From assembly GCA_913775715.1 (NCBI GenBank), contig CAJYMC010000007.1:1612001-1676000 (forward strand): a stretch of 64,000 nt of DNA, read 5' to 3'. Positions 53,167 to 61,413 of the stretch are shown piece by piece. Within the stretch, counting starts at the first letter, position 1, and every line of letters begins with the position of its first letter. The notes under the pieces were generated by a model. The model ran no database searches and was not told the origin of the DNA. It saw nothing but the letters and a program-made list of their open reading frames with translations. The stretch is from an uncultured Exiguobacterium sp. Its GTDB lineage: Bacteria; Bacillota; Bacilli; Exiguobacteriales; Exiguobacteriaceae. The translations under genes and the position numbers were made by a program.

Positions 53167-54149
53167 GCAGTGACGATATACCAGGCACCTTCTTTTAAGA
53201 ATGGTGCGATCGAAATATTTCCAAACCCAGCTTTTGATAGATCCTCTTTTAATTCTTCCTTGCTTGGCAATGGATACAGATTCTCATGCAACGTCATGAA
53301 GGCATTGAATGCTGCTGAGAACGGCGCACCATGTGAACTATCACGTAATGGTGTGACGAGAATGACTGTCCCATCATCTTTAACGAAACGACGGACTCCC
53401 TCGAGAAGAGCAAGACGTTCCGGTTGTGGGAAGTAATACAAAATATTATTCATCATGACACCATCGTAGGTCTCTTTAACGTCGAAAGTCTTAATATCTC
53501 CGACGACGAAGTCAATCTCACCGCTTGTATCCCGTCGTTTTGCTTCTGCAATGACAGATTCTTCAATATCAATTCCGGCGAGTCGTAAGTCTGGCAATGC
53601 CTCGTGAATTTTACGGAGATATCCACCATAAGCACAACCAATATCAAGTAGTGAGGTCAGATTACGACTCCGAATGATATGACGTACGGCTGGAAATGCG
53701 ACGGTTTCGACAAGCGCTGACGTTTCAGCAACGATGTCGCCATGTTCTTCCCCGTTAAAGACTTTCTGTTGTCCCTCTTCCAAAAATTGTGGATAAGAGA
53801 ACAAGGCAGGTAAATGTAACTCCATCATCTCAGACAACATGAAACCGATACTGCGATCGTCTGATTGAGAAAGTTCCGGCAATACATGGCGTGTCGCCGT
53901 ATAACGTAAATCTTTTTTCTTTAAATGACCAACAGCGACGCCGACTTCGAACCAGCGGGATAACGCTTCCTGTGTCAGCGGACGTTGCATCCGTAGTTGC
54001 GCTTCCGCCTGAGTCGCTCCCGATTGAAGAGCATCGAATAAACCATATTTATAACCGATATATCCATGCCAGAGTGGTAACACCGGTTCTGCGCGTTTCA
54101 TCCATTTCCGTGCCCGGAAGACCTTCGTCCATTCCTTCAACTGTGCCAC
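53151..54149 (-). CDS. SAM-dependent methyltransferase beside the carotenoid genes
   Basis: 332-residue class I methyltransferase. An N-terminal helical part (VLPLWHGYIGYKYGLFDALQ and LTQEALSRWFEVGVAVGHLK) resembles the winged-helix dimerisation domain of O-methyltransferases. The SAM fold follows: motif I TSLLDIGCAYGGYLRKI near residue 168, motif II LAGIDIEESVI, and MMNNILYYFPQPE. The most natural role is O-methylation, possibly methyl-ester formation on a carotenoid carboxylate (inference from neighbours). The GTG at 54149 is 6 nt after AGAGGGGA; upstream in-frame ATGs at 54179 and 54212 lack binding sites. Confidence 0.72.
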   Translation of the reverse strand: MAQLKEWTKVFRARKWMKRAEPVLPLWHGYIGYKYGLFDALQSGATQAEAQLRMQRPLTQEALSRWFEVGVAVGHLKKKDLRYTATRHVLPELSQSDDRSIGFMLSEMMELHLPALFSYPQFLEEGQQKVFNGEEHGDIVAETSALVETVAFPAVRHIIRSRNLTSLLDIGCAYGGYLRKIHEALPDLRLAGIDIEESVIAEAKRRDTSGEIDFVVGDIKTFDVKETYDGVMMNNILYYFPQPERLALLEGVRRFVKDDGTVILVTPLRDSSHGAPFSAAFNAFMTLHENLYPLPSKEELKEDLSKAGFGNISIAPFLKEGAWYIVTANATS

Positions 54150-54234
54150 AAGCGTTCCCCTCTCTACTGTGTAATACATCCCTTTTCCCAAATAACAACC
54201 ACTTGTAAACAAAAATTACTAGTGGACACGACAA

Positions 54235-54274
54235 AAAGAGTCCTTTCAACCTGTAAGGTCGAAAAGGACTCTTT
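54235..54274 (-). terminator. yisL terminator
   Basis: AAAGAGTCCTTTC...GAAAAGGACTCTTT stem, T-rich on the minus strand, 15 nt after the yisL stop. Confidence 0.85.
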
Positions 54275-54288
54275 GATTTCGTATGAAC

Positions 54289-54669
54289 TTAGAAGAACTT
54301 CATACCGTATGGAAGCGAATAACCAAGGAATACTGTCACAAGGACAAGCACGATGAACCCGATGACGAAACCGGAATAGGCTTTTCCTTTTTTGACACGA
54401 ACGAGTGTCAATTCTCCAAAGATGAGCGTCAAAAGACCTGCTGTGATCTTCGCATGATAGAGTGGGTCTGGATTTTCAGACATCCCCATGATTTTAATGT
54501 ACAGGTAAAGACCTGTCGCGAACGTCAATAAAAGCAGAAGACGGAACGCCATATGAATGCCTTTTGCGGCTTTCTTATTGTTCTTGTACATCGAAAACGC
54601 AACGAAGAACGTAACCAATAAAAGTATCCAAAGTAAGACGTGTGTGTGAACGAATGCTGTGATTGGCAT
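54289..54669 (-). CDS. yisL: YisL family (DUF1516) membrane protein
   Basis: 126 residues with four membrane helices (HVLLWILLLVTFFVAFSMY, FRLLLLLTFATGLYLYI, AGLLTLIFGELTLV, VIGFIVLVLVTVFLGYSLP). The THVLLWILLL start, the central YHAKITAGLLTL and the C-terminal LGYSLPYGMKFF match DUF1516/YisL; the function is unknown. AGGAGG lies shortly before the ATG. Single gene with its own terminator. Confidence 0.8.
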   Translation of the reverse strand: MPITAFVHTHVLLWILLLVTFFVAFSMYKNNKKAAKGIHMAFRLLLLLTFATGLYLYIKIMGMSENPDPLYHAKITAGLLTLIFGELTLVRVKKGKAYSGFVIGFIVLVLVTVFLGYSLPYGMKFF

Positions 54670-54753
54670 TTCATTTCCTCCTTTCTTTTCCTATTTCATC
54701 GTATCTGATTTCCGTAAGAACACCTAGTGTTATTTTGTTGCTATATGGTTTTT

Positions 54754-57297
54754 TCAGGAGATTGTCACATGTGTAGACTGAACGAGTGGGAATTTGACAG
54801 TGAAAAGACTCCCTTCCCGTACGACTGACTCGACATGAATTTCTCCCCCATGACCGGTGACGATTTCCTTACAAATGGCTAGACCTAGACCCGTACCACC
54901 GATTTTGCGACTGTCCGAATTGTCGACGCGATAGAATTTTTCAAAGAGACGACTGAGCGATTGTTCTGGAATCCCAATCCCCTCATCCCGGACTTGAAGA
55001 ATGACTTGATCAAGTGATGTCGTCAGTACGACATCAATCGCACCACCAGATGGCGAGTATTTCACCGCATTATTCAATAAATTATTGAGCAATTGTCTGA
55101 TTTTTTCTTCATCTGCTTCAATGACAGGCAATTGATCTCCTTCATGACGGAACGTAATCCGATGGGCTTGTGTCGAAGCGGCATAAAATTGTGTCGTTTC
55201 TTCAGCAATCGCATGAACGTTCACGGATGCTTTCTTATAGGATTGTGTGCCCGACTCCATGCGCTGGACATCTAAGAAATCATTGACGAGATTCGCAAGA
55301 CGTTCCGTTTCGGAATGGATCGTCCGCAAATACCGATCTTGGCGTGATTCTTCAATATCTCGGTTGAGCATGAGCTCTGTAAAGCCGTAAATCGAAGAGA
55401 GCGGCGTCCGAAGTTCATGAGACACGGTCGAAACGAGCTCTGATTTCAAACGGTCCATTTCAGTCTCTTTCGTCACATCACGCATGACAAGCATCGTTCC
55501 TTTATGCACCTGATGGATCTGAATCACCTCGACGTAAAATTGAATGAATACTGTTTCGTTTCGAATCGAGAACTGTAGACTATCCGTCGGTAATTCTCCA
55601 CGAAGAACTGAATCAACATATCGACTGAAGGTTTCCGGTTCATCGACTACGGATTGAATGACTTCTAAACATGTTTGAAGTGTTTCTTGTTCTGCCTGGA
55701 CACCATATTGCAATTCTGGGAATAGATCGTATAGCGGTCGATTGACGAAGACCTCTTCTTTCCCTGGCTCAAGATAGATGACAGCCTCTCGAATCGAATC
55801 GAGAATTCGCTCCGTCTTCGCTTTTTCTTTCGTCATCTCGTCAAATAGACGCATTCGCAAGAGCGATAGTGACAGTTGACGAGAGAAGGACATGACGTCT
55901 CGCATCTGTTCATTCGTGAACTGATCACGGTAACGGACAAGGTAAATATACGCGATGATATCATCTGCCGTTGGATCGAGAATCGGCACAGCCGTTTCAT
56001 ACATATAGTACGGATACGGTAATGGATGATTGCTCGCGACTTGTTTAGAAGAATGAACTGGGGTCTTCAGCGATTCTGCTCGTTTCAACAGTGACGCATC
56101 ATTTTGAAGCAACTGTTCTGCCAGTTCATCCGTCATCCCGTAAGTGACGACAGAATAACTATCTTCCTCATCCACGAACACCAATGCACCGATCTCCGAA
56201 TCCGTGATCGTGACGAGCTTCTCGATGATTTCGGGATAAGCGGTCAATGACTCACGTGCCGCAAGTGTCTCGGTTAAATCATTCCGGTACTGGAGATGCT
56301 GTTCATTTCGCATCGTCAGCTCTAATGCTTCTTCAAGCTCTTGCTGTTGTGCTTGCAATTCTTCTTGCTGAGCTTGCAGTTCTTCCTGCTGCGCCTGCAA
56401 CTCTTCATTTTTTGCTAATAGGTGCTGTTTGTTTTCAGAAATCGAACTCGCCATCTGGTTGAATGATAACGCCAGAATACCAATTTCATCTTTACGATTT
56501 GGTACTTTGACGCTCGAGACATCCTCACCATTCGCAAGCCGTTGACTGTTTTTGACGAGAGACAATAATTCTATCGTGATCCGGCGGATGAAGGGGTAGA
56601 TGAAGAAGATCAAGACGGCAATCAAGACGACGATATTCGCTAACCAAATCAGTTGTGTCGTTCGGATTTCCCGTTCTAATTGATCACTTGTCCGTTGTGC
56701 CCAATCTTCCAAAAATTCACGATAGCCACCGAGTGCTAATTCACTTTTATTAATCTCTGATAATACATCGATGTTTCCTTGACTATCTAACTGGATTTGA
56801 CCTTCAGCTAACAACTTTTGACCGAGTGGTAGTTCAGCAAGCGTCGTTCCTTTTAAGAAAGACTCCGTGACATCTCCTGATTCTTTCGCTTTGACATAGG
56901 ATTGAACAAGCGGCAAGATGGCATCGAAATAATAACCATATAATTCTCTCGAGGACTTGGCGAATGCCTTTCCTTGATCGTAGATCGCATTTTTTTCGAA
57001 CCATTCTGTCTGCTGATCAATCTTATCTTGTTGGGCCATGACCTGATTATATAAATCCGCATTTCCCATCAAGGCATATCCGCGCATGTTGAACTGGACA
57101 TCTTGCCACTCTTCCCATAAGGCACCTGCCCGTGCACTTCGATCACGGATGTCTTCTAACTTCGCCCGGGTCGCCTGCAGTTTCGTGTCGGTGTAGTTGT
57201 AGACGATCAATGATGAAATCATCAATGTAGCTAATACGACATAAAAGGAAGCCATGAGTTGGCGTCCGATTTTTCGATTAATCCACTTTGTGATCAC
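54754..57297 (-). CDS. Membrane sensor histidine kinase (CHASE3-like, HAMP, GAF, PAS)
   Basis: 847-residue hybrid-free kinase. Order: membrane helix (MASFYVVLATLMISSLIVYN), extracytoplasmic helical sensor of CHASE3 type (about residues 35-210), second helix (WLANIVVLIAVLIFFIYPFI), HAMP, a Gln/Glu heptad coiled coil (three EELQAQQ units), GAF domain (about 350-490), PAS-like domain (about 505-620), HisKA with phospho-His in VSTVSHELRTPLSS and HATPase with LLNNLLNNAVKYSP, RDEGIGIP and GGTGLGLAI. The start is GTG, 8 nt after AGGAGG, overlapping the response regulator by 20 nt. The ligand is unknown. Confidence 0.88.
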   Translation of the reverse strand: MITKWINRKIGRQLMASFYVVLATLMISSLIVYNYTDTKLQATRAKLEDIRDRSARAGALWEEWQDVQFNMRGYALMGNADLYNQVMAQQDKIDQQTEWFEKNAIYDQGKAFAKSSRELYGYYFDAILPLVQSYVKAKESGDVTESFLKGTTLAELPLGQKLLAEGQIQLDSQGNIDVLSEINKSELALGGYREFLEDWAQRTSDQLEREIRTTQLIWLANIVVLIAVLIFFIYPFIRRITIELLSLVKNSQRLANGEDVSSVKVPNRKDEIGILALSFNQMASSISENKQHLLAKNEELQAQQEELQAQQEELQAQQQELEEALELTMRNEQHLQYRNDLTETLAARESLTAYPEIIEKLVTITDSEIGALVFVDEEDSYSVVTYGMTDELAEQLLQNDASLLKRAESLKTPVHSSKQVASNHPLPYPYYMYETAVPILDPTADDIIAYIYLVRYRDQFTNEQMRDVMSFSRQLSLSLLRMRLFDEMTKEKAKTERILDSIREAVIYLEPGKEEVFVNRPLYDLFPELQYGVQAEQETLQTCLEVIQSVVDEPETFSRYVDSVLRGELPTDSLQFSIRNETVFIQFYVEVIQIHQVHKGTMLVMRDVTKETEMDRLKSELVSTVSHELRTPLSSIYGFTELMLNRDIEESRQDRYLRTIHSETERLANLVNDFLDVQRMESGTQSYKKASVNVHAIAEETTQFYAASTQAHRITFRHEGDQLPVIEADEEKIRQLLNNLLNNAVKYSPSGGAIDVVLTTSLDQVILQVRDEGIGIPEQSLSRLFEKFYRVDNSDSRKIGGTGLGLAICKEIVTGHGGEIHVESVVREGSLFTVKFPLVQSTHVTIS
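56341..56403 (-). repeat. Three 21-bp tandem repeats in the kinase coiled coil
   Basis: Units 56341-56361, 56362-56382 and 56383-56403 each encode ELQAQQ plus a Glu or Gln. They differ at third codon positions, so the repeat is old or maintained at protein level. Copy-number change would lengthen or shorten the signalling helix by one heptad. Confidence 0.85.
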
Positions 57298-57655
57298 TCA
57301 GTATTCCTCCTACTACATCAATCAACTCTAGAGGACTAAAAGGTTTTGAGAAGAAATAGTTCGCACCGATTTCTTCCGCGCGTTCCCGGTCGGATTGTTG
57401 ACTTTTAGCCGTCAACATCATGATTTTTAAGTGTTGCTTATCCGGATGTTGTCTGACTTTTTCGATGACTTCGATTCCTGTCATTCCAGGCATCATGTAA
57501 TCGAGTAGAACAAGATCGTATTCAGCGTTCATGATTTTTTGATACGCTTCGTCCCCGTCCGTCGCTTCATCGATCGTATACCCTTCATCTTCCAGTGTAT
57601 CAAGTACCAACATGCGTAAGACATCTTCGTCTTCTGCTAATAAAATACGTGCCAT
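57278..57655 (-). CDS. Single-domain response regulator
   Basis: 125-residue receiver with no output domain. The acidic pocket is LLAEDED (D9-D11 region), the phospho-Asp is in VLLDYMMPGMTG near residue 52, and the switch residues are MLTAKSQ (Thr) and FFSKPFSP (Lys). It is upstream of and overlapping the histidine kinase, the likely partner. Output must go through another protein (phosphorelay, protein-protein contact), as with Spo0F or CheY. Confidence 0.9.
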   Translation of the reverse strand: MARILLAEDEDVLRMLVLDTLEDEGYTIDEATDGDEAYQKIMNAEYDLVLLDYMMPGMTGIEVIEKVRQHPDKQHLKIMMLTAKSQQSDRERAEEIGANYFFSKPFSPLELIDVVGGILSDHKVD

Positions 57656-57799
57656 CTATTAAAACCTCCCAAAATTATCCATCATTAAAGTGACATATCT
57701 TCTTTATTTTACACAGTTCCTTCACAATAAGAAACGGAAATCACTTCATACGCTGATTTTATCCCTTTATTCCTCATCCCTCTTTCGACCTATACTAAA

Positions 57800-57840
57800 A
57801 CCTCCCTTGTCTCCACCAGAAGTAGGAGGACAAGGGAGGT
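57800..57840 (-). terminator. Terminator of addBA
   Basis: Long stem ACCTCCCTTGTC-TCC with GGA-GGACAAGGGAGGT, followed by TTTTAG on the minus strand, 22 nt after the addA stop. The remaining 57656-57799 contains nothing else that I can assign beyond the response regulator leader. Confidence 0.85.
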
Positions 57841-57861
57841 CTCAATCGCAAGATGAACCGA

Positions 57862-60800
57862 TTAAACTAAATCAATCGTTTCTTCTAAAGCAAACGCATA
57901 GATGACCTTGCGTGAAATTTGAATATGAAGAATCGCTTCTAACGCTTCTTGATACAGATTCAACTGAGTTGCGTACCGATCTCGTAACACATCAGCAGGT
58001 GTCTGTCCGACTTCCGTCGTGACGATTTGATCCGATTTATAATCGAGCAAGATATAGGACTCCCCATCCTGAATCAAACAGTCGACGATTCCTTGCATGA
58101 CTGCGTCATCCACTGGGCCCGTCCAGTCTTTCCGGAAACGCGATGCCCCGATCTTATAAGTGAACGGCAACTCCCGATAGACGTGGTTCGTCCGTAATCG
58201 TTCGCTGAACAATTGTCCAATTTCAGAGTCGAGGAATCCTTGTAACTGTGCTGTTGCTTCCCGCATCGTCGTCGCTTCAATCGGCGTAATGCGTTCCGTT
58301 GTTTCCCACTGATCAATTTGTTGCGACATCAATTCGTCCGGTTCATACAATTGCATCGCTAAGTGTAAGACCGTTCCTCGTTCCGCCCCACTTAAAACAG
58401 GTCCGAGGAATTGTGGCGTTCGGTAATACGTCGTCTGGCGATATGTCGTTTCGAATGCTGCACGTTCCAGCTGTTCCGCGCGCTTCAGTTCCGTGACGGT
58501 CTGTTTTGCTGCTGTCTCTGTCGCGAGCAGATGCGGATACTGATACGAAAATGCCGCTTCGACAATTTCTTTGACTGATGAATTAATGGGTACATCGATT
58601 TTTTCAAGCTTCTGGACGTGCTCAAGTTGCTCCACGAGTGTTGAGATTTCTTGATACGGCGCTAATTCCTCTAATGACATCACACGGATTGACCACTCCG
58701 TCTCATCCGGACGCAGTAAACTACTACGTAAGACTGCCGGAACGACCCATTCCGCATAACTCTTCGCTTGGCGTCGATCATTTTCAGGTAGTAAGACTTC
58801 ATCTGGTGGCGTCATCTGCCAGGTCGCCATTTGATCTTCTAAATCCTTAACTGTCCCGACGAGAATCAGCTTTTCCTTCGCTCGAGTCATCGCAACATAC
58901 AAGACGCGCATCTCTTCTGCTTTCATTTCTCGATCCATTTCTCGGCGAATGACTTCTTTCAAGAGTGTCCCAGATCGTAAACGACGAATTGAATCAATCG
59001 CATCCAGGGCAATGCCATATGTCTTATGCAACTGAATCGCCTGCATTTGATCCTGCTTGTTGAATTGCTTCGTCAATTGACTGACGATCGTAACGGGGAA
59101 CTCGAGTCCTTTTGATTGGTGGATCGTCATGATGCGAACGACGTCCTCGTCTTCTCCAAGCGAACGGGCTTCCGCGAAGTCTTCTCCTCGTTCAATTAAT
59201 CGATTGATTAGACGAAGGAAACGATATAGTCCACGATAACCGGACGTCTCATATTGCTTCGCTCGCTCATATAAGGCGTTCAAGTTGGCTTGACGACTTC
59301 TTCCTCCGGCGAGACAGCCGACGTACTCAAAATAGCCGGTCTGATCAAAGAGCGATCGAATGAAGGCTGGTAGGGCACTCCCACGCGCTTCAGTTCGCCA
59401 TGCTTGAATCTGACGGATGATTTCATCCATTCGAATTCCGAGTGCTGATTCCTCTGCCGCCATCGCGAGCGCTGCCTCATAAAAGCTTCCTTCTTTTTGT
59501 TTTGCTCGAATCCGTCCTAAATCTCGATCCGCCACCCCAAAAATCGGCGATCGTAACAAACTCGCGAATGGAATGTCTTGAAGTGGATTATCGATCGTCT
59601 TGAGCAATGCCATCATGATTTGAATTTCCGTCGCTTGGAAGTACCCGCCCGTCGTATCCGCATAGACCGGAATCTCATACTGTTCGAGCACTTCGACAAG
59701 CGCTTGGACACGCTTACCACGCGACCGTGCTAAGACAACGATATCGCGGTATTCACACGTTCGGAATCGGTTCGCTTTCGCATCGTAAATCAAATGTGGA
59801 TGCTTCGAATCAACGAGTTCTAAAATTCGCGTTGCAATCGCTCGTGCTTCAACCTCTTCCTTTTCACTATCAAGTGGATCAATCAAAAGTAATTCAGGTG
59901 CCACTTGCTCCGATTCGAGATAACTCAGATTCCCGAGTCGAAGGTGCGCGGCTTCATCGTAATCAATCTCCCCGACCGTCTCATCCATCACTTGGCGGAA
60001 GATTTGATTCGTTCCATCCAGCACTTCAAGACGACTCCGGAAGTTTTTTGTTAAATCGATCCGGGTACCTACATCGGTCTGCTGGAATCGTTTGAATTTC
60101 TCAAGGAACAGTCCTGGCTCTGCATGACGAAATTTATAGATGGATTGTTTGACATCACCGACCATGAAGAGATTTCCTGTCGCCTCATCTGTTTGCGAGA
60201 CCAATTGGATGATACGTTCCTGAACCTCGTTCGTATCTTGATATTCGTCGACGAGTACTTCGACGAAACGTTCCTTCAGAAGTTTTGCCACGTCTGACGG
60301 TTGTCCTTCGTCCGTCAAGATCTCTAATGCAAAATGTTCAAGGTCCGAAAAATCGACGATACCACGTTGTTGTTTCGCTTCAAGATAATCGCTTGCAAAT
60401 TGACGTACAAGTGTCACGATCGTCTCCACGTGTCGCAGCTGCGACCGCAAGTCCTCCAAGTAATCGACACCAGTCTTTTGGACGAACAGCTCTTTCATTT
60501 TCTTGAACTCCGCTACGAGTCGCGTCCGCTCTACTTGAAACGGTTTAATTCCTTCATCCCCGCGTGGACTCTTCCAGCGACCAAATTCTACTGCTTGAAA
60601 CGCAAGCGCAACCATCGACCAGTGGCGTCCTGACGTTTCAAGTGAGGTAAAAGGAGTAATATCCTGCCGCATCATCTGTCCCATTTCCGTGTATCCGGAC
60701 TGCTCTAATTCAAAAGCAAGTTCTCGATAACGTCCCAATAGATTCGATAACGTCTCCCATTCCAGTTCGACCAATCGTTGCATGAGCGGAGAATCATCCG

Positions 60801-61413
60801 GGTCAATCGGCTGATCGTACTGACTGATTAAATGTGCATAAAAGGCTTCCGGATCCGGTAAGGATCGAGAGAAACGGTAGAGGTTCGAAATCAGCGAAAG
60901 CATCGCTTGATCGTCCCTGTCTGACGTATAACTATCAATCAAATCATAGAATCCCGGATCCTCAGAAGCATAGAACGACTCAAAGACCGCTTCTAAGACA
61001 TCGTCTTGTAATAACAGTAATTCAGATTCATCGGCAATCCGAAACGCAGGATCCAGACCAATCCGGTAATAATTCTCGCGGAGAATCGACAAACAGAACG
61101 AATGAATCGTCGTAATTTGTGCCCGGTTCATCAATTGACGCTGTTTTTTCAAATACAAATCGTCCGGTGCTTCTTTGATGCGCTGGTCCATGACCTCGAT
61201 GACCCGCGTCTTCATCTCACGTGCTGCCGCATTTGTAAAGGTAGCAACGAGAATCCGATCCGCCGACAACTCATCTTCGGGATCAATCAATCGTTGCGTC
61301 AGCCGTTCAACGAGGACCGCTGTCTTCCCTGATCCCGCTGCAGCTGAGACTAGGATATTTCCACCTCTAGCTGAAATGGCTTGTTGTTGTTCTTCTGTCC
61401 AACGCACACTCAT
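57862..61413 (-). CDS. addA: ATP-dependent helicase/nuclease subunit AddA
   Basis: 1183-residue UvrD-type helicase with a C-terminal RecB-type nuclease; with AddB it resects double-strand breaks and loads RecA. MSVRWTEEQQQAISARGGNI leads into Walker A VSAAAGSGKTAVLVERL. Walker B/Q-like VDEYQDTNEVQ lies near residue 395, motif V/VI in TIHQSKGLEFPV and VLYVAMTRAKEKL, and the nuclease motif ILLDYKSDQI near residue 1124. The ATG overlaps the addB stop by 4 nt. Ends in a strong terminator. Confidence 0.96.
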   Translation of the reverse strand: MSVRWTEEQQQAISARGGNILVSAAAGSGKTAVLVERLTQRLIDPEDELSADRILVATFTNAAAREMKTRVIEVMDQRIKEAPDDLYLKKQRQLMNRAQITTIHSFCLSILRENYYRIGLDPAFRIADESELLLLQDDVLEAVFESFYASEDPGFYDLIDSYTSDRDDQAMLSLISNLYRFSRSLPDPEAFYAHLISQYDQPIDPDDSPLMQRLVELEWETLSNLLGRYRELAFELEQSGYTEMGQMMRQDITPFTSLETSGRHWSMVALAFQAVEFGRWKSPRGDEGIKPFQVERTRLVAEFKKMKELFVQKTGVDYLEDLRSQLRHVETIVTLVRQFASDYLEAKQQRGIVDFSDLEHFALEILTDEGQPSDVAKLLKERFVEVLVDEYQDTNEVQERIIQLVSQTDEATGNLFMVGDVKQSIYKFRHAEPGLFLEKFKRFQQTDVGTRIDLTKNFRSRLEVLDGTNQIFRQVMDETVGEIDYDEAAHLRLGNLSYLESEQVAPELLLIDPLDSEKEEVEARAIATRILELVDSKHPHLIYDAKANRFRTCEYRDIVVLARSRGKRVQALVEVLEQYEIPVYADTTGGYFQATEIQIMMALLKTIDNPLQDIPFASLLRSPIFGVADRDLGRIRAKQKEGSFYEAALAMAAEESALGIRMDEIIRQIQAWRTEARGSALPAFIRSLFDQTGYFEYVGCLAGGRSRQANLNALYERAKQYETSGYRGLYRFLRLINRLIERGEDFAEARSLGEDEDVVRIMTIHQSKGLEFPVTIVSQLTKQFNKQDQMQAIQLHKTYGIALDAIDSIRRLRSGTLLKEVIRREMDREMKAEEMRVLYVAMTRAKEKLILVGTVKDLEDQMATWQMTPPDEVLLPENDRRQAKSYAEWVVPAVLRSSLLRPDETEWSIRVMSLEELAPYQEISTLVEQLEHVQKLEKIDVPINSSVKEIVEAAFSYQYPHLLATETAAKQTVTELKRAEQLERAAFETTYRQTTYYRTPQFLGPVLSGAERGTVLHLAMQLYEPDELMSQQIDQWETTERITPIEATTMREATAQLQGFLDSEIGQLFSERLRTNHVYRELPFTYKIGASRFRKDWTGPVDDAVMQGIVDCLIQDGESYILLDYKSDQIVTTEVGQTPADVLRDRYATQLNLYQEALEAILHIQISRKVIYAFALEETIDLV

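Noticed and set aside
57656..57799. Small RNA or gene upstream of the response regulator
   Set aside because: No frame with a binding site, no terminator separate from that of addA and no convincing promoter pair.
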